This document shows, one piece after another, positions 48,701 to 61,712 of a stretch of 64,000 nt of DNA. Position numbers and translations under genes: made by a program. Location of the stretch: positions 930,001 to 994,000 of the forward strand of contig JBAJFE010000026.1 of the NCBI GenBank assembly GCA_037903355.1. Direction: 5' to 3'. Origin of the DNA: Trichuris trichiura (lineage: Eukaryota; Nematoda; Enoplea; Trichinellida; Trichuridae). The notes below the pieces were generated by a model that had not been told where the DNA came from, searched no databases, and saw only the letters and a list, made by a program, of their open reading frames with translations. Numbering within the stretch: position 1 is the first letter of the stretch; each line of letters starts with the position of its first letter.

Positions 48701-51700
48701 ACGGTCAATTTTAATTCGTGTAAAACTAATACTTTATATTTGATCTTAATGATTCTACGTTTGTTCCTATAGTGGATTCATTATGAAGTGCTTTAACTAT
48801 TGTTGAGCGATAAGTCATACGCAACAGAAGGAAAAAAGATTATCAAAGCTGTGAAGTTAGGCTACAAACCTTATTTTACTTTAGGAATTCTGTCAAGCTT
48901 TTTAAAATACGTGCGCTTAAACAGCCACAATATTGGCAACAGGGGAAGTTCATGAAGCGCCCTCATGGGTCCATTACTATTTCCTATTAATACTTACTCT
49001 ATTTTAAACTATTCTTCTGCATTCTTTACCGCTCATTTATCAACCTATGTGTCCAACGAAAGCAAATTCATGGCGCATGTTTGCGGTAAGACAAATGGCA
49101 GACAAAGAGCTCCCGTTTTAGCTAATCAGTTCAAATTGTGAGAATACGCCTACAAATGCAGATGCAACATGAATCTGGAATATAAATGTTACCATAACTT
49201 AGAAATTACCGCGTATTGTTGGATAGAATTAGGGACATTCCTGAGACATGCTCGTAAGCTTGCAACATGATTTTTCCTTTAAATTGTGCAGCCTTCACTA
49301 ACAGAACTTACGATGTTACATTATGCAAAAGAAACTGTAGGGAAGTTTCGTCATTTCCTTGTTGACACCGAACGGAATAATCAATGATGAATTTCGACAC
49401 ATTTAATGGTTTTAAACGTAGAGATCTCCATCCATACTGGTTTCATTAGGTGGGATATTGCTAACACGTGGCAACATCTTGCTTTAACTTACTGAAGTAT
49501 TCTTGTAGATTAGACCACGTAAGAACCCAAGCCTAACAACAGAACTTTAACTTGTATGATTTCGCAAGTCCTTTGGATCTTTGACATGGACTGCTAATGC
49601 GTTTTATTGTTTCTGTTCACATGAGCTTTAGCTCGATCAGCCGGTACACAGAGAATTAGATCAACTCGAACTGCGTTTTCTATTTGTTCGCAAAATCATA
49701 TGATAACAACATGTCCGGAGATCAGAGATGTTGTTTCAATATTCTAGGATATATGCTTTCCTGGTCATAAGGCGAAATACCAGTTTTTTATTCTTAGACG
49801 TCTCTTTATTAATTTTTAGAATATGGCGGACTACCATCGGTTGAAGTAATTGCGAACGGGCGTTCTGCTATTAACAGAATGAAGTACTTGAGGCTAAATT
49901 TACGAGGGAAGGCTTATTGCTTAAAACATGCTTTTCTGCCTCTTCCAGACGTTTTAACTGATTAACCCTGGGTAAAGAAGAAAATGTAAGTGCATATTAT
50001 TTGATCTGACACATACAGCAGCTACGCTAGGAATTTGTAAGCCGGTAGGCTTACGGAGTCGTTATAGCAAGTAAGTTTTTAAGCTTAGTATTAAAAGAGT
50101 GATATAGCAGGCAAATGATTGATTACAGCTGAGCCTCTTCCCGGAACGCAATCAACCGACTCTTCGCTAGTCAAAATGGGTTTTCCACTTGGGCAACCAA
50201 CGGAAGAAAGGTAATTTTCGCATATGCGGTAGAAAGCGGGATGAAGCTTAACACCTACTGAAGCAACCTGCGCTATCTTTTTTTCGCGTTCAAAATGCAC
50301 GCTGTTGATAGGGCTTCCAAGCGCTTTCTGTCTGTTTCGGTAAAGTCAGATGCTTAGCAAACCGTCAACCCAAAGGATTTCACTGCATTATTGCCAGAAG
50401 GAGAAATTTTTACATGGAATCTACACGGGTAGCTCCAGCTGCTGCCATCGATTTCACTATTTCGACCACTTTTCTTTTTTCCTATATTTTCTTGCCACTG
50501 CGTAAGCAGGCAATGCTCATCCGGTAAAGGGTGAAAACGCGCTCATCCGGTCGATCACAAAAGGACTTAATTTAAAAAGTAGCGAAGCGCAATTGGTAGA
50601 CGGAGACCAATCGATCGTAATCGGTCAAACCAAAGCTGTCAGTGAAAGGCTCTCATTTAGCTTACCAAATGAACGCATTTTCTGACAGCCGACCTTGACA
50701 ATCTTTAAAAATGACGCTTGTTTTGTGTTGCCGCTTGTGTAGAATAAAAAGGTCATTCTTGTTACTGATCTTGGGCAAAATTTCGCCTTAGGCTTAATGT
50801 GAGAGTGAACACTCTTACTTTTCTTGCATTAGGGGGTTAGAACGCTATATCTTTCAACAAGAGATAATACTTCAAACTTGCCGAAGTAACCGCGCGGGCA
50901 TTTGCGTGGGCAACGCGTGTAAACGCCCAATCTTGGCCACTCATGCTGCTAATCATGATTTTAAAAAAAAATGGTTTAAACTAACAACAGCGAAACAGTG
51001 AACTAAGGCGACTACTTCATTGAAAAGTAAGTCGACATTACCTGGCCAACCGATCGACGAGCAGCAGGCGTTTGAAAAATTGAGAAAATGCCCAAAAAGG
51101 AAATTACGTTTTTCTACGCCTACAACCGCAAAAGGAAAAACGCCGCTTTCGTTCATCTATTTGCATAACCGGATTGAACATCGGCGAAATGGCTACAATC
51201 AAACCTGTTTTCGCCAATGGCCTTTTCCGCAACGCCTAAAGCTATGCGTTGAAGAGTAATCTGTCTGGGAAAAAAATGGCAGTGGCCGCAACCGACTGGA
51301 ATCACTTCCAGATGGAAGTCCGCCGAGGAAATAAATAATCGACGGCAATGAGGCCGCTTCCATAAGAAATTATTATTGAAACCCATAGAAAAAGACTTTG
51401 CTAAGTTTGCCCAATTTACGACAGGGTCAGACAGAGGCACATCATTATCTACTGTGGGGGTGTTCGTCATATTTTTCTCGCTGAGAATTCAGCATGTTTC
51501 ACTTAGTGCTGAAGCGAATAAACGAACATACATATACACGGAAGCAACGTATTTTCATATCGTAGAGGGGCGGGAACGTTGGCTATTTTAGTGAATCGTA
51601 TAAAGAGGTTGTTAATAGACCAACATGCAAATAATCATCCTTCTTAACTTCTTAAAAATTGCTAAGCTCTTTCGCGGAGATAAGATAATGCGAAGGATTA

Positions 51701-53147
51701 AAGGAATTATCACTGAAAGCAACTGCCAGGATTCGTATGTATTTAACAGTCACAACAAGTACTGTAATAACCTTTCTAAGAAGTGATACTCTCAATGCTT
51801 CAGTGACTCAATACAGCGTTATGAAAAGCTATATGATGTACCTTTGCAGGATGAAGTTCGAAAGAGAAAGGTGCTCAGCTCGTTTATCACCAATCAGTTT
51901 ATGGACTCCGTTCTTTCGGACTCCCGCCTCAGCAGAGGCTGTTCAGTCGAACAACCTGTCCTACTTTGGCATGGATACGTTGAGAAAAAAGACGAGCAGA
52001 CTCGGTCTGGCCGAAGTATCCGGCCATCTATTCTCGCCCGGTATGATGCGTAGTCGGTCGTCACGAATGCCAAACGAGCGAAGACCAAGCGCCAGCGCCG
52101 ATTGGGCAGCCGGTGGTGACGGAATAAATTGCAGCAGCAAACTACCTTAGTCAACTGCTTTGTGTTTCAAATTTCAGAAGACGATGCGCTAACGAGCGAT
52201 TATGAAACGGTGGAATTGCAATGCCTAGACGCAAAATACCGCGAAGCGGTTAGGGCCATACGGCGAATGAAGTACATGGTGGCAAGGCGTAAATTTCGAG
52301 AAGCCCTTAAACCCTATGACGTCAAAGATGTAATTGAGCAATACTCCGCAGGTCATGCTGAAATGTTGGTTCGAGTGAAGGCGTTGCAATCGAGGTACGT
52401 TTCAATTTCAATCAGCGCAAAGTCCCGATGTCAATTTTGACGTCAGTACTGCACCAACTATATATATAGCGTCAGAGTGGCAGCTTTAAAGTAATATGAT
52501 TCTCATTGCAGTCGTTAAGGTAGAATCTGCCGCGAAGCCGTTGCCTGCGCATGTTATTACCTTAACGCTCACATCATTAACTTTCCGAATGACTGATTGT
52601 TTTAGAATCGATCAGTTGGCTACGAGGTCTTCCATACTGTCTCCAACTGATACGTTTTTGAATCAGCACGCCCTAGCAAATCGAGTGGTCAACATTGAGC
52701 AAAAAGTAGGCGTGATAGGCTAAAGTGACACTAATTTTTGTTGTACAAATTTTGCAGCTCATTGCCCTGGATTTAAAAATTACCAGCTTTCTCGAAGGAC
52801 AAATGCAGGATTCGGTTAGCCGAGTAAGCGATCGTTCTTGGCAAAGACCAATGAATCAACAGAACGGAGATGGTGGTTCGCCAGGAGCGAACGCCAGTAG
52901 CAGCCCGGAATCGAGCGCTTGTCGGGAAGATGATCAAGGATCATTGACAAAATCGGTAAGGACGCCTCTGACCTCGTCTCCACCCCCGACCATAGTATAC
53001 GACCTCGAGGAGGCGGATTGCAATGTCTGCACTGGTGAGGAAAAGCAGCAAGCCAATTTGTTGGTCGTACCCCAGTGTGACCCAAAGGTCAAGCAGGAAT
53101 CTTGCCCAAGCTCGACAAGCGAATCGTCGGTAGCGCATCTTGTCTAG
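42738..53147 (+). CDS. KCNQ1: KCNQ1-type voltage-gated potassium channel
   Basis: Eleven exons join in phase to 658 residues (human KCNQ1 676): 42738-42934, 46423-46510, 46565-46691, 47403-47578, 47642-47767, 47888-47998, 48054-48232, 51850-52115, 52178-52394, 52606-52705, 52758-53147. It forms tetrameric Kv7 channels setting membrane excitability. Seen: the pre-S1 signature FLERPRGW; S1 ([12 protein letters not shown]); S2 (LALEYLIRI); S4 sensor ([20 protein letters not shown]); S5 ([19 protein letters not shown]); pore filter CTVGYGD; S6 ([20 protein letters not shown]); calmodulin-binding IQ helix ([11 protein letters not shown]); helix B ([16 protein letters not shown]); and a C-terminal coiled-coil assembly segment. 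The start could instead be the ATG at 42795. Introns 1 and 7 are about 3.5 kb each. Confidence 0.97.
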
Positions 53148-54485
53148 AATCCAAGAGCGCTAATGGAGGCTACACCTAGCCAAGCAAAATGCCGCTCAAT
53201 CCAGCCTGTTTTGCCGGCAATGAGCAAGGGTACGTGTTTTAACTTGCCCTAGCCGGCACAGCGTTTTTTCGTTGACCAAATGTTGTCAAGCAGAAATTTT
53301 TAACTGTTTATACTTCCGACGACCTGATGCAACAAAACGTCTATTTTCGGGATGTAGTGTCGAAACAGCGATCATCTCCAAAAAACAGTCGCTTTAACTC
53401 TACGAATTACGATTGCAAAACTGCGCGTTAAATGAGTGGGATGGGCCATCGAAAGTGCCGGCTCGTCTTGGCTTCCTTATGTGGGAATTGAAAAATTGAT
53501 CGCGGCTATTTTTGGTAACACATTTTCTTTGCGGCCTAGTTCTTCCGGTCGTCTAATCTTCCGAGCATTTACTAACAGAGAGTATTAGTATACTTGCTTG
53601 CTGGACAACTAAGGTAACCCGCGACAAAAGGTCCCTCATAGGGAGTAGCGCAGAAATCTATTAAATTACGGCCAGCCAAAATTGAATAGCTAAACAAATT
53701 GATTTTTTCAGCCTGCTGCTCGCGATATCTCGTATTTGCAAAGTGCTTATTATTGGCGCACTTGCAGTGCACTGACCTTCATTTTTTCGTCCATTCAAGT
53801 TGCAAATTACTTGGTTCGTAATCAAGCGGTGAAAAACTTTTCCGCATGACGTCACTGTGTTGCCATGATGTCCAACCGCTCATAGTTGGTCTTTCATTAA
53901 ATAGAACTAGAATGCACACGCGGGGGGTTTTCAAACATTAATCAATACGAGCCATTACTACATACCTTTCCCTCAACTTCGGTGTCTGTAGGCAAAGCAG
54001 ACTCGTTCCTGTCCAACCTTATCGAATCAAGACGGGCTCTTTTGGTCGAAAGGGAAACGTGTAAAAGTTATTTGTCGAATATGCTTTCCGATCAAAAACC
54101 AACACTTTTTAAATAATTTTTTTTGAACTGATCAAATCATCTGCGAGCTCACATTATGCTGAGTATCGTCTCTCAGAGCAAAGTTTCTAATAGCGGCAAT
54201 CGTGAGCTTTCCATATGGCAACTCAAAGACGTACTTGTGTTTACAATCGAAGTCAGCCTAAGAAAGCTCATAAAACGCAGATGAACAAGACCTCAGAAAT
54301 AAAAAGTCTTTTAGTGTTATGTTTACTGGCCTTGTAGCAGACATCCGAGCTTACTGATAACGCGGGTATAGAGATAAAGTTGCAAACAATGCTGTTTGAT
54401 GTAATACATCGGCAAGAAAGTAAGTTTTTGAATGATCAACTTGGCAGGCCGTTTTCAAATCAACGAATCAACGACTACTGGAAGA
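53148..54485. other. Intergenic spacer, convergent 3' ends
   Basis: This lies between the KCNQ stop (plus) and the stop of the chitin-binding protein (minus). The ORFs are short and unsupported. It presumably holds both 3' UTRs. Confidence 0.5.
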
Positions 54486-57400
54486 TCAGTATTCGCAGTA
54501 AGCTTCATCTGATCCGTCGGCACAGTCTTCGTTTCCATCGCACCACTGTTTTCTTGGCACGCTCTGTCTTTGATTTTCGCATAAAAGGAATTGAGCTCCT
54601 TGTCTTTCTGTAAGTTAACTTATCAACTGGCTGTCTACTAACTTAGTAAGTGACGCCCCGCAAGTAAACACTTGTGGGGCGCAACTGAGGTGCGCTTGAA
54701 CTTACTGCAGTTCGTCTCATCCTCTCCACCCTGGCAATCTTTGACTCCGTCGCAGCGTTGGTTGGCGTCAATGCATCCGAGTTCGTACTGAACATCTGAC
54801 TTATAGCAGAAGAACCGCCCGGAACCACAAACTACAAAAAGAAAAAATGACGACTCCACTGGAGACGCTCACGCATTTGCATATTCTTCTATCCCACAAA
54901 GAGCGTTTATATCAAAGCAGCGGGAAAAAATTGCAGAACTCGATTCAGGTGGCTTCCCGGTTTTGTGCTTACCGTCGCAGTACTTCTCGTCCGCATTTGT
55001 TCCGTCGAAGCAATCGTCAGGCATGCCATTGCATCTTCGTTCCATCGGAATGCATGTGCCTCCGATCAGGCAAGGAAATTCGTTTATTGAACACGTCGCT
55101 ACAAAGCATACTGTCAATTCAAAATTCGCGCATCCTCTCCCAACGTTGCGTCTTGAATTTTACCGCCGGCAAAAATCTGCTAAAGTCACGCTTTCCCTCC
55201 CTTTTTCTTCAAAGCATCTAAATGCCCTGAAAAGGCTCTTTCAGCTAAGACGAGTGAAAATTTTTCAGCGCACTGTTTTTGACCAAAAATGGCGGATAGA
55301 CTATAGGGGAAAAAGAAATGTTCAATATTCAGAGTAAATGCAAAAGTTGATGACAGTAAGATATTGAGTTGGAAATGGAAAAGTTCGAAAACAAACTTAA
55401 TGCAAACATGCGACTCAACACCTGCCATTGACCAAGGAATGTCACGCGAGTCGATGGAACTATTTTATCTTTGCAAAGTTTAGAAGCTTAATGAAATTGA
55501 TGCAAGACAATTTGCGGGTATAGTAAGCAAAAAGCCATAGCGGTGGCATAATTTCGTGTAACAGAGATTATTGATATGTTCGCAAAAGAATTAAAAGAAT
55601 TCAACAACACTGCCTTATCAAGTGTCGCCTTTTGAGTAGGGCACGCAAACAGAAAAGCTGTTGCCCATTTGCTTATTGTTACTATTAACACTTTGGATAT
55701 GCAGGTTGCTATATACAGGAATAAAAAGAAGGCTGCTCATCACGTCTAACTACTTGCATGCTAGTTGGTAATATATTTTTAAAAAAGTAGATTCTTTAAT
55801 CAAAACTTTTCGGCGGACAAAATTATGCAAATTTGAACCAAACTAAAAAAGCAACAAGAGTTGACTTACGGCAATTATTCTCGTCTTCCCCGTCCGCGCA
55901 GTCGAGAATACCATCGCATCTTCTTGAGTATGGAAGGCACTGCTGAGGCACGGCGCAGCAGGCATACTCTCCGGGAAGGCATTGGCTCTTGACAGCTATA
56001 AACAGGAAAAAATGAACAACCATTCGTTATCCCGACCATTTGATCAATGCAATGTGCTTAATAGAGAGATGGTACAAGTGCCCGCAGGTTAATAGCTACT
56101 CACTGCAATGCAAAACGTGATCGTATTCCATGCAACCTTTCACGTTGTAACGGTAGTTGCAATTGAGCGTAAAATGGTCGAACACTTGATCCGGCCCGGG
56201 ACAATGCCTGACAAAGGTACTTCTCATGGCGCATTGATAGAACATGTTCGAACAAGACATATTCACTACAAAGTAGTCCATGCGCTTTAAATTAATGCTG
56301 GCCAAAATTTGATCGTCGAATTCCATTGTGTTGCAGTAGTTTATTGGGCTCTGCTCCAGCTGTGGTTGAGAAGAACCGTTGTGGAAACCGGCAAAGCCCG
56401 TATAAGCGATCCCGCCTTGAGCCTGCGGATACAAGGACATGACGCCGCCGTTGTCTTTACTCGCTGCTTGGCCGGGTAGTTCGGCAACCTGATTTGGATT
56501 CAACGAATATGCTACGCGAGCATTCGCCGAAGGAATCAACGGTCCCAAAAAATTTTGCTCAAAGGACGGTTGCGCTGTCGGAGCGTCGAAAGGTCCTTTG
56601 TAATGCAAATCCGTCGACGGTAGATGAGCACGAAGAACGAATGGCGGTGTCACGGTTGTTGGTCTGGGCGTAGACGTAGGCGACGGAGCAGGCGGATCTG
56701 GTACTTTAAAGGAGGAAAACATAGGATAACCTGACGTTGGGGCTTTCACGGAAGGGTATTTGTTGGGCAGATTTGGATTCAAGCCTAATTTCGGTTGAAA
56801 CGCGTTGAATGGATTGCTAGCAGAAGGCGGGATGTTGGAAACCGACGATTTCTCAAAAAACATTCCAACAGGCGGTCTAACGCGCGAAGACGACGGCGTT
56901 TCACCAGTGGCTGCACCATATGGTTCGTTATTTGAAGGATTTTTGGTCATATCGGGAAATTGAAAGTTCTGTTGAAAAGCCAGCGGATTCGCCTGGTTGG
57001 CCGCAGTTTTCGACAAGTAGGACAAAAAAAATGGATCCATCTGAGCCATGTTCTGGTAGCTTGGCTGCTGATTCATAGACGTTGGCATTACGCCAGGATT
57101 CTGCCAGTAAGTTCGCATTTGACCGTTGGGATAAACTTGTGACGTTCTGGGTCGAAAATTGCCAGTTGGCCAACTGTTGTGTGGCTGCCAGCTTCGCCCT
57201 GCCTTGGTCATTCCCATATGCGGTATGCTGGCAGCACTCTGGTCGGAGGTAGAGTTATGATAGAGACTACCCCAAGGAAAGGAATGAGCACGATTTGACA
57301 TATGGCCAAATGCCTCTGGGTTGTACATTGGAGCACCTCCAAGAGCACCAAACATGGGGTAACCTAACTGCGCATAGCCGGCATCCCGCTGGCTAGGATT

Positions 57401-57839
57401 AGGCTGAAATTGGGTTGTCTGCTGACGAAGGTTTGCTGGGCTATGAAAAACGTTCCCATTTGCTTGAGCATCCGCTTGCTGATCGTTTTTGTCAATTTTG
57501 GTCCGCTTCTTTGACTTCCCATGATGGAGTTGACTTTCCAATACTGAACTTGAAAAGTAAGGTGGCACAAATATTTGCGGCCGATCGTTCTGTTGCAAGG
57601 AACGCCGGATATTGTTTATAGAATGTTCAGGGTCTACCTGAACCCGCACAGTCTTGACTGCAGAGGGGTATGTGTTGTTCGGTTCGACCCCTTTTGTAGA
57701 ATTTCCTGAATATACTGGTGAAAAAAAAGTAAATCAGTAAATCACATGTCTAACCTGCGTTCGAACAGAAGATAAGGGGAACATGCAGAACAACGCAGAA
57801 AAAACCACTTAGCGCATACGGGAAAACGGCAGTTATCAT
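54486..57839 (-). CDS. Secreted chitin-binding (CBM14) protein with four LDL-receptor class A domains
   Basis: Six exons (57839-57755, 57714-56104, 55995-55870, 55098-54973, 54831-54706, 54607-54486) join in phase to 731 residues. Order: signal peptide (LSGFFCVVLHVPLIFC); about 480 residues rich in Pro, Asn, Gln, Ser and Gly with low sequence order; a CBM14/peritrophin-A chitin-binding domain with the expected cysteine spacing (NMSCSNMFYQC, VRHCPGPDQVFD, CNYRYNVKGC); then four LDLa repeats, each with C..RCDG or WCDG..DC..GEDE/GSDE..C calcium-cage residues. Exons 3-5 are each exactly 126 nt and phase 1-1, one LDLa per exon. It likely acts in a chitinous matrix such as eggshell, pharyngeal lining or cuticle. 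No chitin deacetylase domain follows, unlike insect serpentine/vermiform. The exact family name is not known to me. Confidence 0.93.
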
Positions 57840-60800
57840 GAGCGAAGAAAGAGGTGGCTGCGTCCAAGTTGAATGGTGAACTGTGGTGAAAAGTGCCTTT
57901 GAGAAATTTACAATTCATTCATACAACGGCATAAACCGACTGAGCATACGACTTGAAAAGGTGAATTGAAATAGTAATACGCTTCGGTTGTTGACTCTGT
58001 CTGAATGTGATGGAGTCGCGGTACGCGGCCTCCAGTCGAACCGACGCAAATAGAAATCATAGACTGAAAGGAAGAACGAGTCTGACGGTATTGATTCATC
58101 TTTGAAGGCGATTTTCCCACCTTTGATTCCTTTCAACAATTATAAGAGTGTGCTGGAATTTATAAGCTGAGCTGCAAACGATCGGCTGGCAGTGAGTGGT
58201 TGAAACCTGGTACGACCTTAACACTGTTTATGCCGATTGCTAAGCTCAAACCACATCTTTGACCAGGTGCCTCAATACGCCACACATCACGAATACATCA
58301 CAACGTACAATTCTCCTCTCTATTAGCAAAATAAAGCTGCATCTATCTAGCGTTACAGTTTGTTTATATGCCAAAAAAATTTTAATATGCAATTTTTGCA
58401 GCGACAGAGGCAGATATTAGACATTGTTAGTCCAATACGGTTGGTCTAAGAGTGCTGCGTTTGCTTGAAGAGTTGTTCTTTGACGAACAGGATCCATCGA
58501 TTCCCTTTTTGAGCCACCTGAAAGGATTATTCAACTCTTTCAAAGCATTGCGGACTGAAGAACACTCGGCTTTCTTGTGGCCTTATTTGGTCGCATTGAA
58601 TCACAAACTAGTCACTGTCAATTAGGTAACACATCGAATTTGCTTATCGACTGCCGCCAGCGAGCATGTACTTATCAATTCGCGGAAAGCGTTAAAAAAG
58701 CAGCAATGCCATTAGCAAAATACTTGAAGCTTAAATAAAGCGCCCATTGACATTACGGACAACCATCCTTTGCCGCATTACGCTTAATTGCTTTAAGGCA
58801 ATGATTGAAAATCAGGAAAGGCCATTTGGGCAGGCAGAAGACGAAATGAGCTACAAAAAAATCTATTCCATTTGCATATGTTAAGTTATAAAACGAAGTG
58901 ACCGCGTGCCTTGCGAAAAGGCAGGCAGAGCAAACAGTTTAAAAATTTGAATGTCATTATACTTCTCAATTCTCCGAAAGGTAATTTACATTTGAATTGG
59001 ACGTCAGTGGAAGGCATTTCAAAGGGAAGAAAACGTAGTTCTATTGATATTGAAAGCAATCCTGCGACATCTGCATGCCTTTGGCATTCACTCGATAAAT
59101 AGTGCAGAAGCAGAAAGTGAAGACGTCCAACAAAAGGGGACGAAGAAAAAAGAAGCAAAGAAGTGCAACGACGTTCCTTCGTAGCAGTTTCCTCATTCTC
59201 TAAGCTGAACTGGCATTCCTGGAAACCTGAATCCACTTCAGCGCGAAACAAACCCATCAAACTACTTTCTCTAAACTTTAGCTAGCCTCAACTTTTCCGT
59301 ATCACTTTTTCCACAGTCAAAGCGAAAAAGCCACAACTTAAGTGAAGCCTTAGCGCGCTCGTCATGAATCTTGTTTTCTTGATGCGGTGTCGACCCTATC
59401 CAAAAATTTTAAAATCGTTCTCTCACACATTCACGCCCCGCCTAAAATTTCTTAAGGCGGTAATATCAATTGCGCTATTGTTTTCCTCTGCTCCGGTGTG
59501 CAAAATTCTAAATTTACGCAGACTACAGTACAAAACAAACTTGAAAATCACAATCGATTCAACAACGTTCCAAATCGATTTAGTCTTCCCGATTAATAGG
59601 CTAAAAATGATTAGCAAAAGTTTGCCAACTCAAAAGCGATGTATTATACCAATCATTAGGCGAGATGATTAGAAAATTTGCATACTGGACCATGCGAGCA
59701 CTAAAACGCGTTTGAGTGCGCAAAAAATTAGGAGAAACATCAACGAAGCCCCTTTTTTAAATTTAAATCACACGCGAACACATGCTTCAACCGATTTTGC
59801 AACAACTCTAGCGCGAAACTTCGCCGCACTCACAAAACATGCGGAACCAACGTGTAAACTCTTTGATAAGCACGTCTGTGCATTCACTAACTAGAAAGCT
59901 AACAGTGACAGATGTGCACGCAACGAGGAACAATGAGCTTTCATATATTCACATGTCATTTATTAATGAACTGCCTTACGTAATAAATAACACATTTGCA
60001 TAAAGAAGCTTTGAGAAAAAAACTATTAACATTAACACTACCATCTATAGTAAATAATGTATTGCTGTTTATAGCAAAACAAGTTTAAGCTAGAAGGGAA
60101 TGCAGCCCGTACGGATAGCGTACCGATGAGTCACTTATTGACAATGCAAGAATTCAACGGCAGAGCCAATTAATTTACTTAGCAACAAGCAAAATTGTGT
60201 CCATTCATTATTTTCATTCTTTGAAATAATGATAGTACGAAGTCGTGACAACTTCGGCATTATTTGAAAAATCCGCTCATTAACATTCGCTCTTTAATGC
60301 AGTCCTGCGGCCGCGCTATCGATCTCACGCTAAGACGAATGAAAAGTGACTCTGCGGATGGATAGGCTAAAAAGATGTTGCCTTCAAAGGGCAACATTGA
60401 CAATACTGCCTACTGGACGAACAAATACGTTAGACTGAACTAAGTAAAAGTCAAATAATAGCAATAAAAACTTATAACATTCATTTTTTAAAAAAATTCT
60501 AGCGAAAAGTGGAAAACGAAGCGCCAGTCAATATTGATAATTTATTTAAGCAGTCGTCTTGAATGAACCTCTGCCCAACTGGATAGCCGAGAATGAAAGT
60601 TAGCGCGCAAGTTGTTTCGCAACAAATGCTGCCGCGGTGACATTTCAAATAGATCAACGAAACGCCATACGGACGCGATAGGATTGCCGCAATTGCCGTC
60701 TAACGGCCAGCCGCCGCCGAAGAGCATACAACCAACTGACTCTGTCTGTTCCGGACGCTTAATGCATTCTGACAGCTATAGAACCAACAGCTAAGCACCG

Positions 60801-61712
60801 AATTAGAAAAGCTTAGCCAACAGCTGGAAATTTGCCTTCAAATCTCATTATCTACAAATGATCACTTCCCATTTCCGCTTCAGTAGAAGACGAAAACGAT
60901 TATATAAAGTTGCCGCCGCTGCTGGAAAACGCGACCTAACGGCTGTTAAAAATATTTAATGGTAAATATATTGGATAAAAGCGGCCAGGAAGCAGTAATA
61001 GCGGACATAACGATTTGCAATTGGGCCATGACCAAGATCGTGGGGCATAGGTAGAATATAATGAAATGAACTCGACGAAACTTACACATAATCATCATTA
61101 GGTGCGGATGTTCAATTAAACCAATGTAGTAGTAGTGGTAGTGATCATCGTTGTCTCTTGCCTGGAGAGATAAAACTGAACACAAACAGCAGCAGCAGCA
61201 GCAGTAGGAGCACCTTATGCCAAACAGCTCTCTCTCTAAGAAACGAGCTAGCGTGCACTTTAAAAAAACAAACAAAACTGCGTCATGCAAGGCGCAGCCA
61301 AGTGATGATTACGATGACACGGATAGCTCATTCTCTGCCCGCTTCTGCATGAAGATTCACAGCTCCCTGAGAGACAGAAAAAAAGAGCGACAGAAAGACT
61401 TGTGTTAACCTACGCAAAGGGGGTTAACTCTCTGCAATTAAGGAAGCGAAAAACAAAAAAAATGATGAATAGGTGGCATTATCGAGGAGCCGCCTGCAAC
61501 CACCAACAGAGTAGGCGTTACATGTTTTAAAGAAATAGGAAAACAGACGGAAGGCCACTGCGGACAATACTATGAGAGGAGAGAGAGAAGAGAGAGAGAG
61601 AACCAACCCATTGAGAAGAATCTACGCATTTCCTTTGGGCCATCAGCTGTTCAGCACGGGATACACGGGCGTGAATTCAATGCGATTCAAAGATGACGGA
61701 TTTGAGGCCATC
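57840..61712. other. Gene-free spacer with simple repeats
   Basis: No supported gene. A minus ORF at 58886-59260 (124 codons) lacks motifs or splice context. Simple repeats include (CAG)6 at 61187-61204 and a GA-rich purine run at about 61573-61601. The part next to 57840 should hold the promoter of the chitin-binding gene, and the part below 61713 the 3' UTR of the arrestin-domain gene. Confidence 0.5.

Noticed and set aside
51020..51470. Overlapping ORFs on both strands in KCNQ intron 7
   Set aside because: The KCNQ frame joins correctly from exon 7 to exon 8 without them, and neither strand shows a domain.
58886..59260. 124-codon minus ORF
   Set aside because: No motif, no splice context and biased low-order composition. 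Treated as chance.
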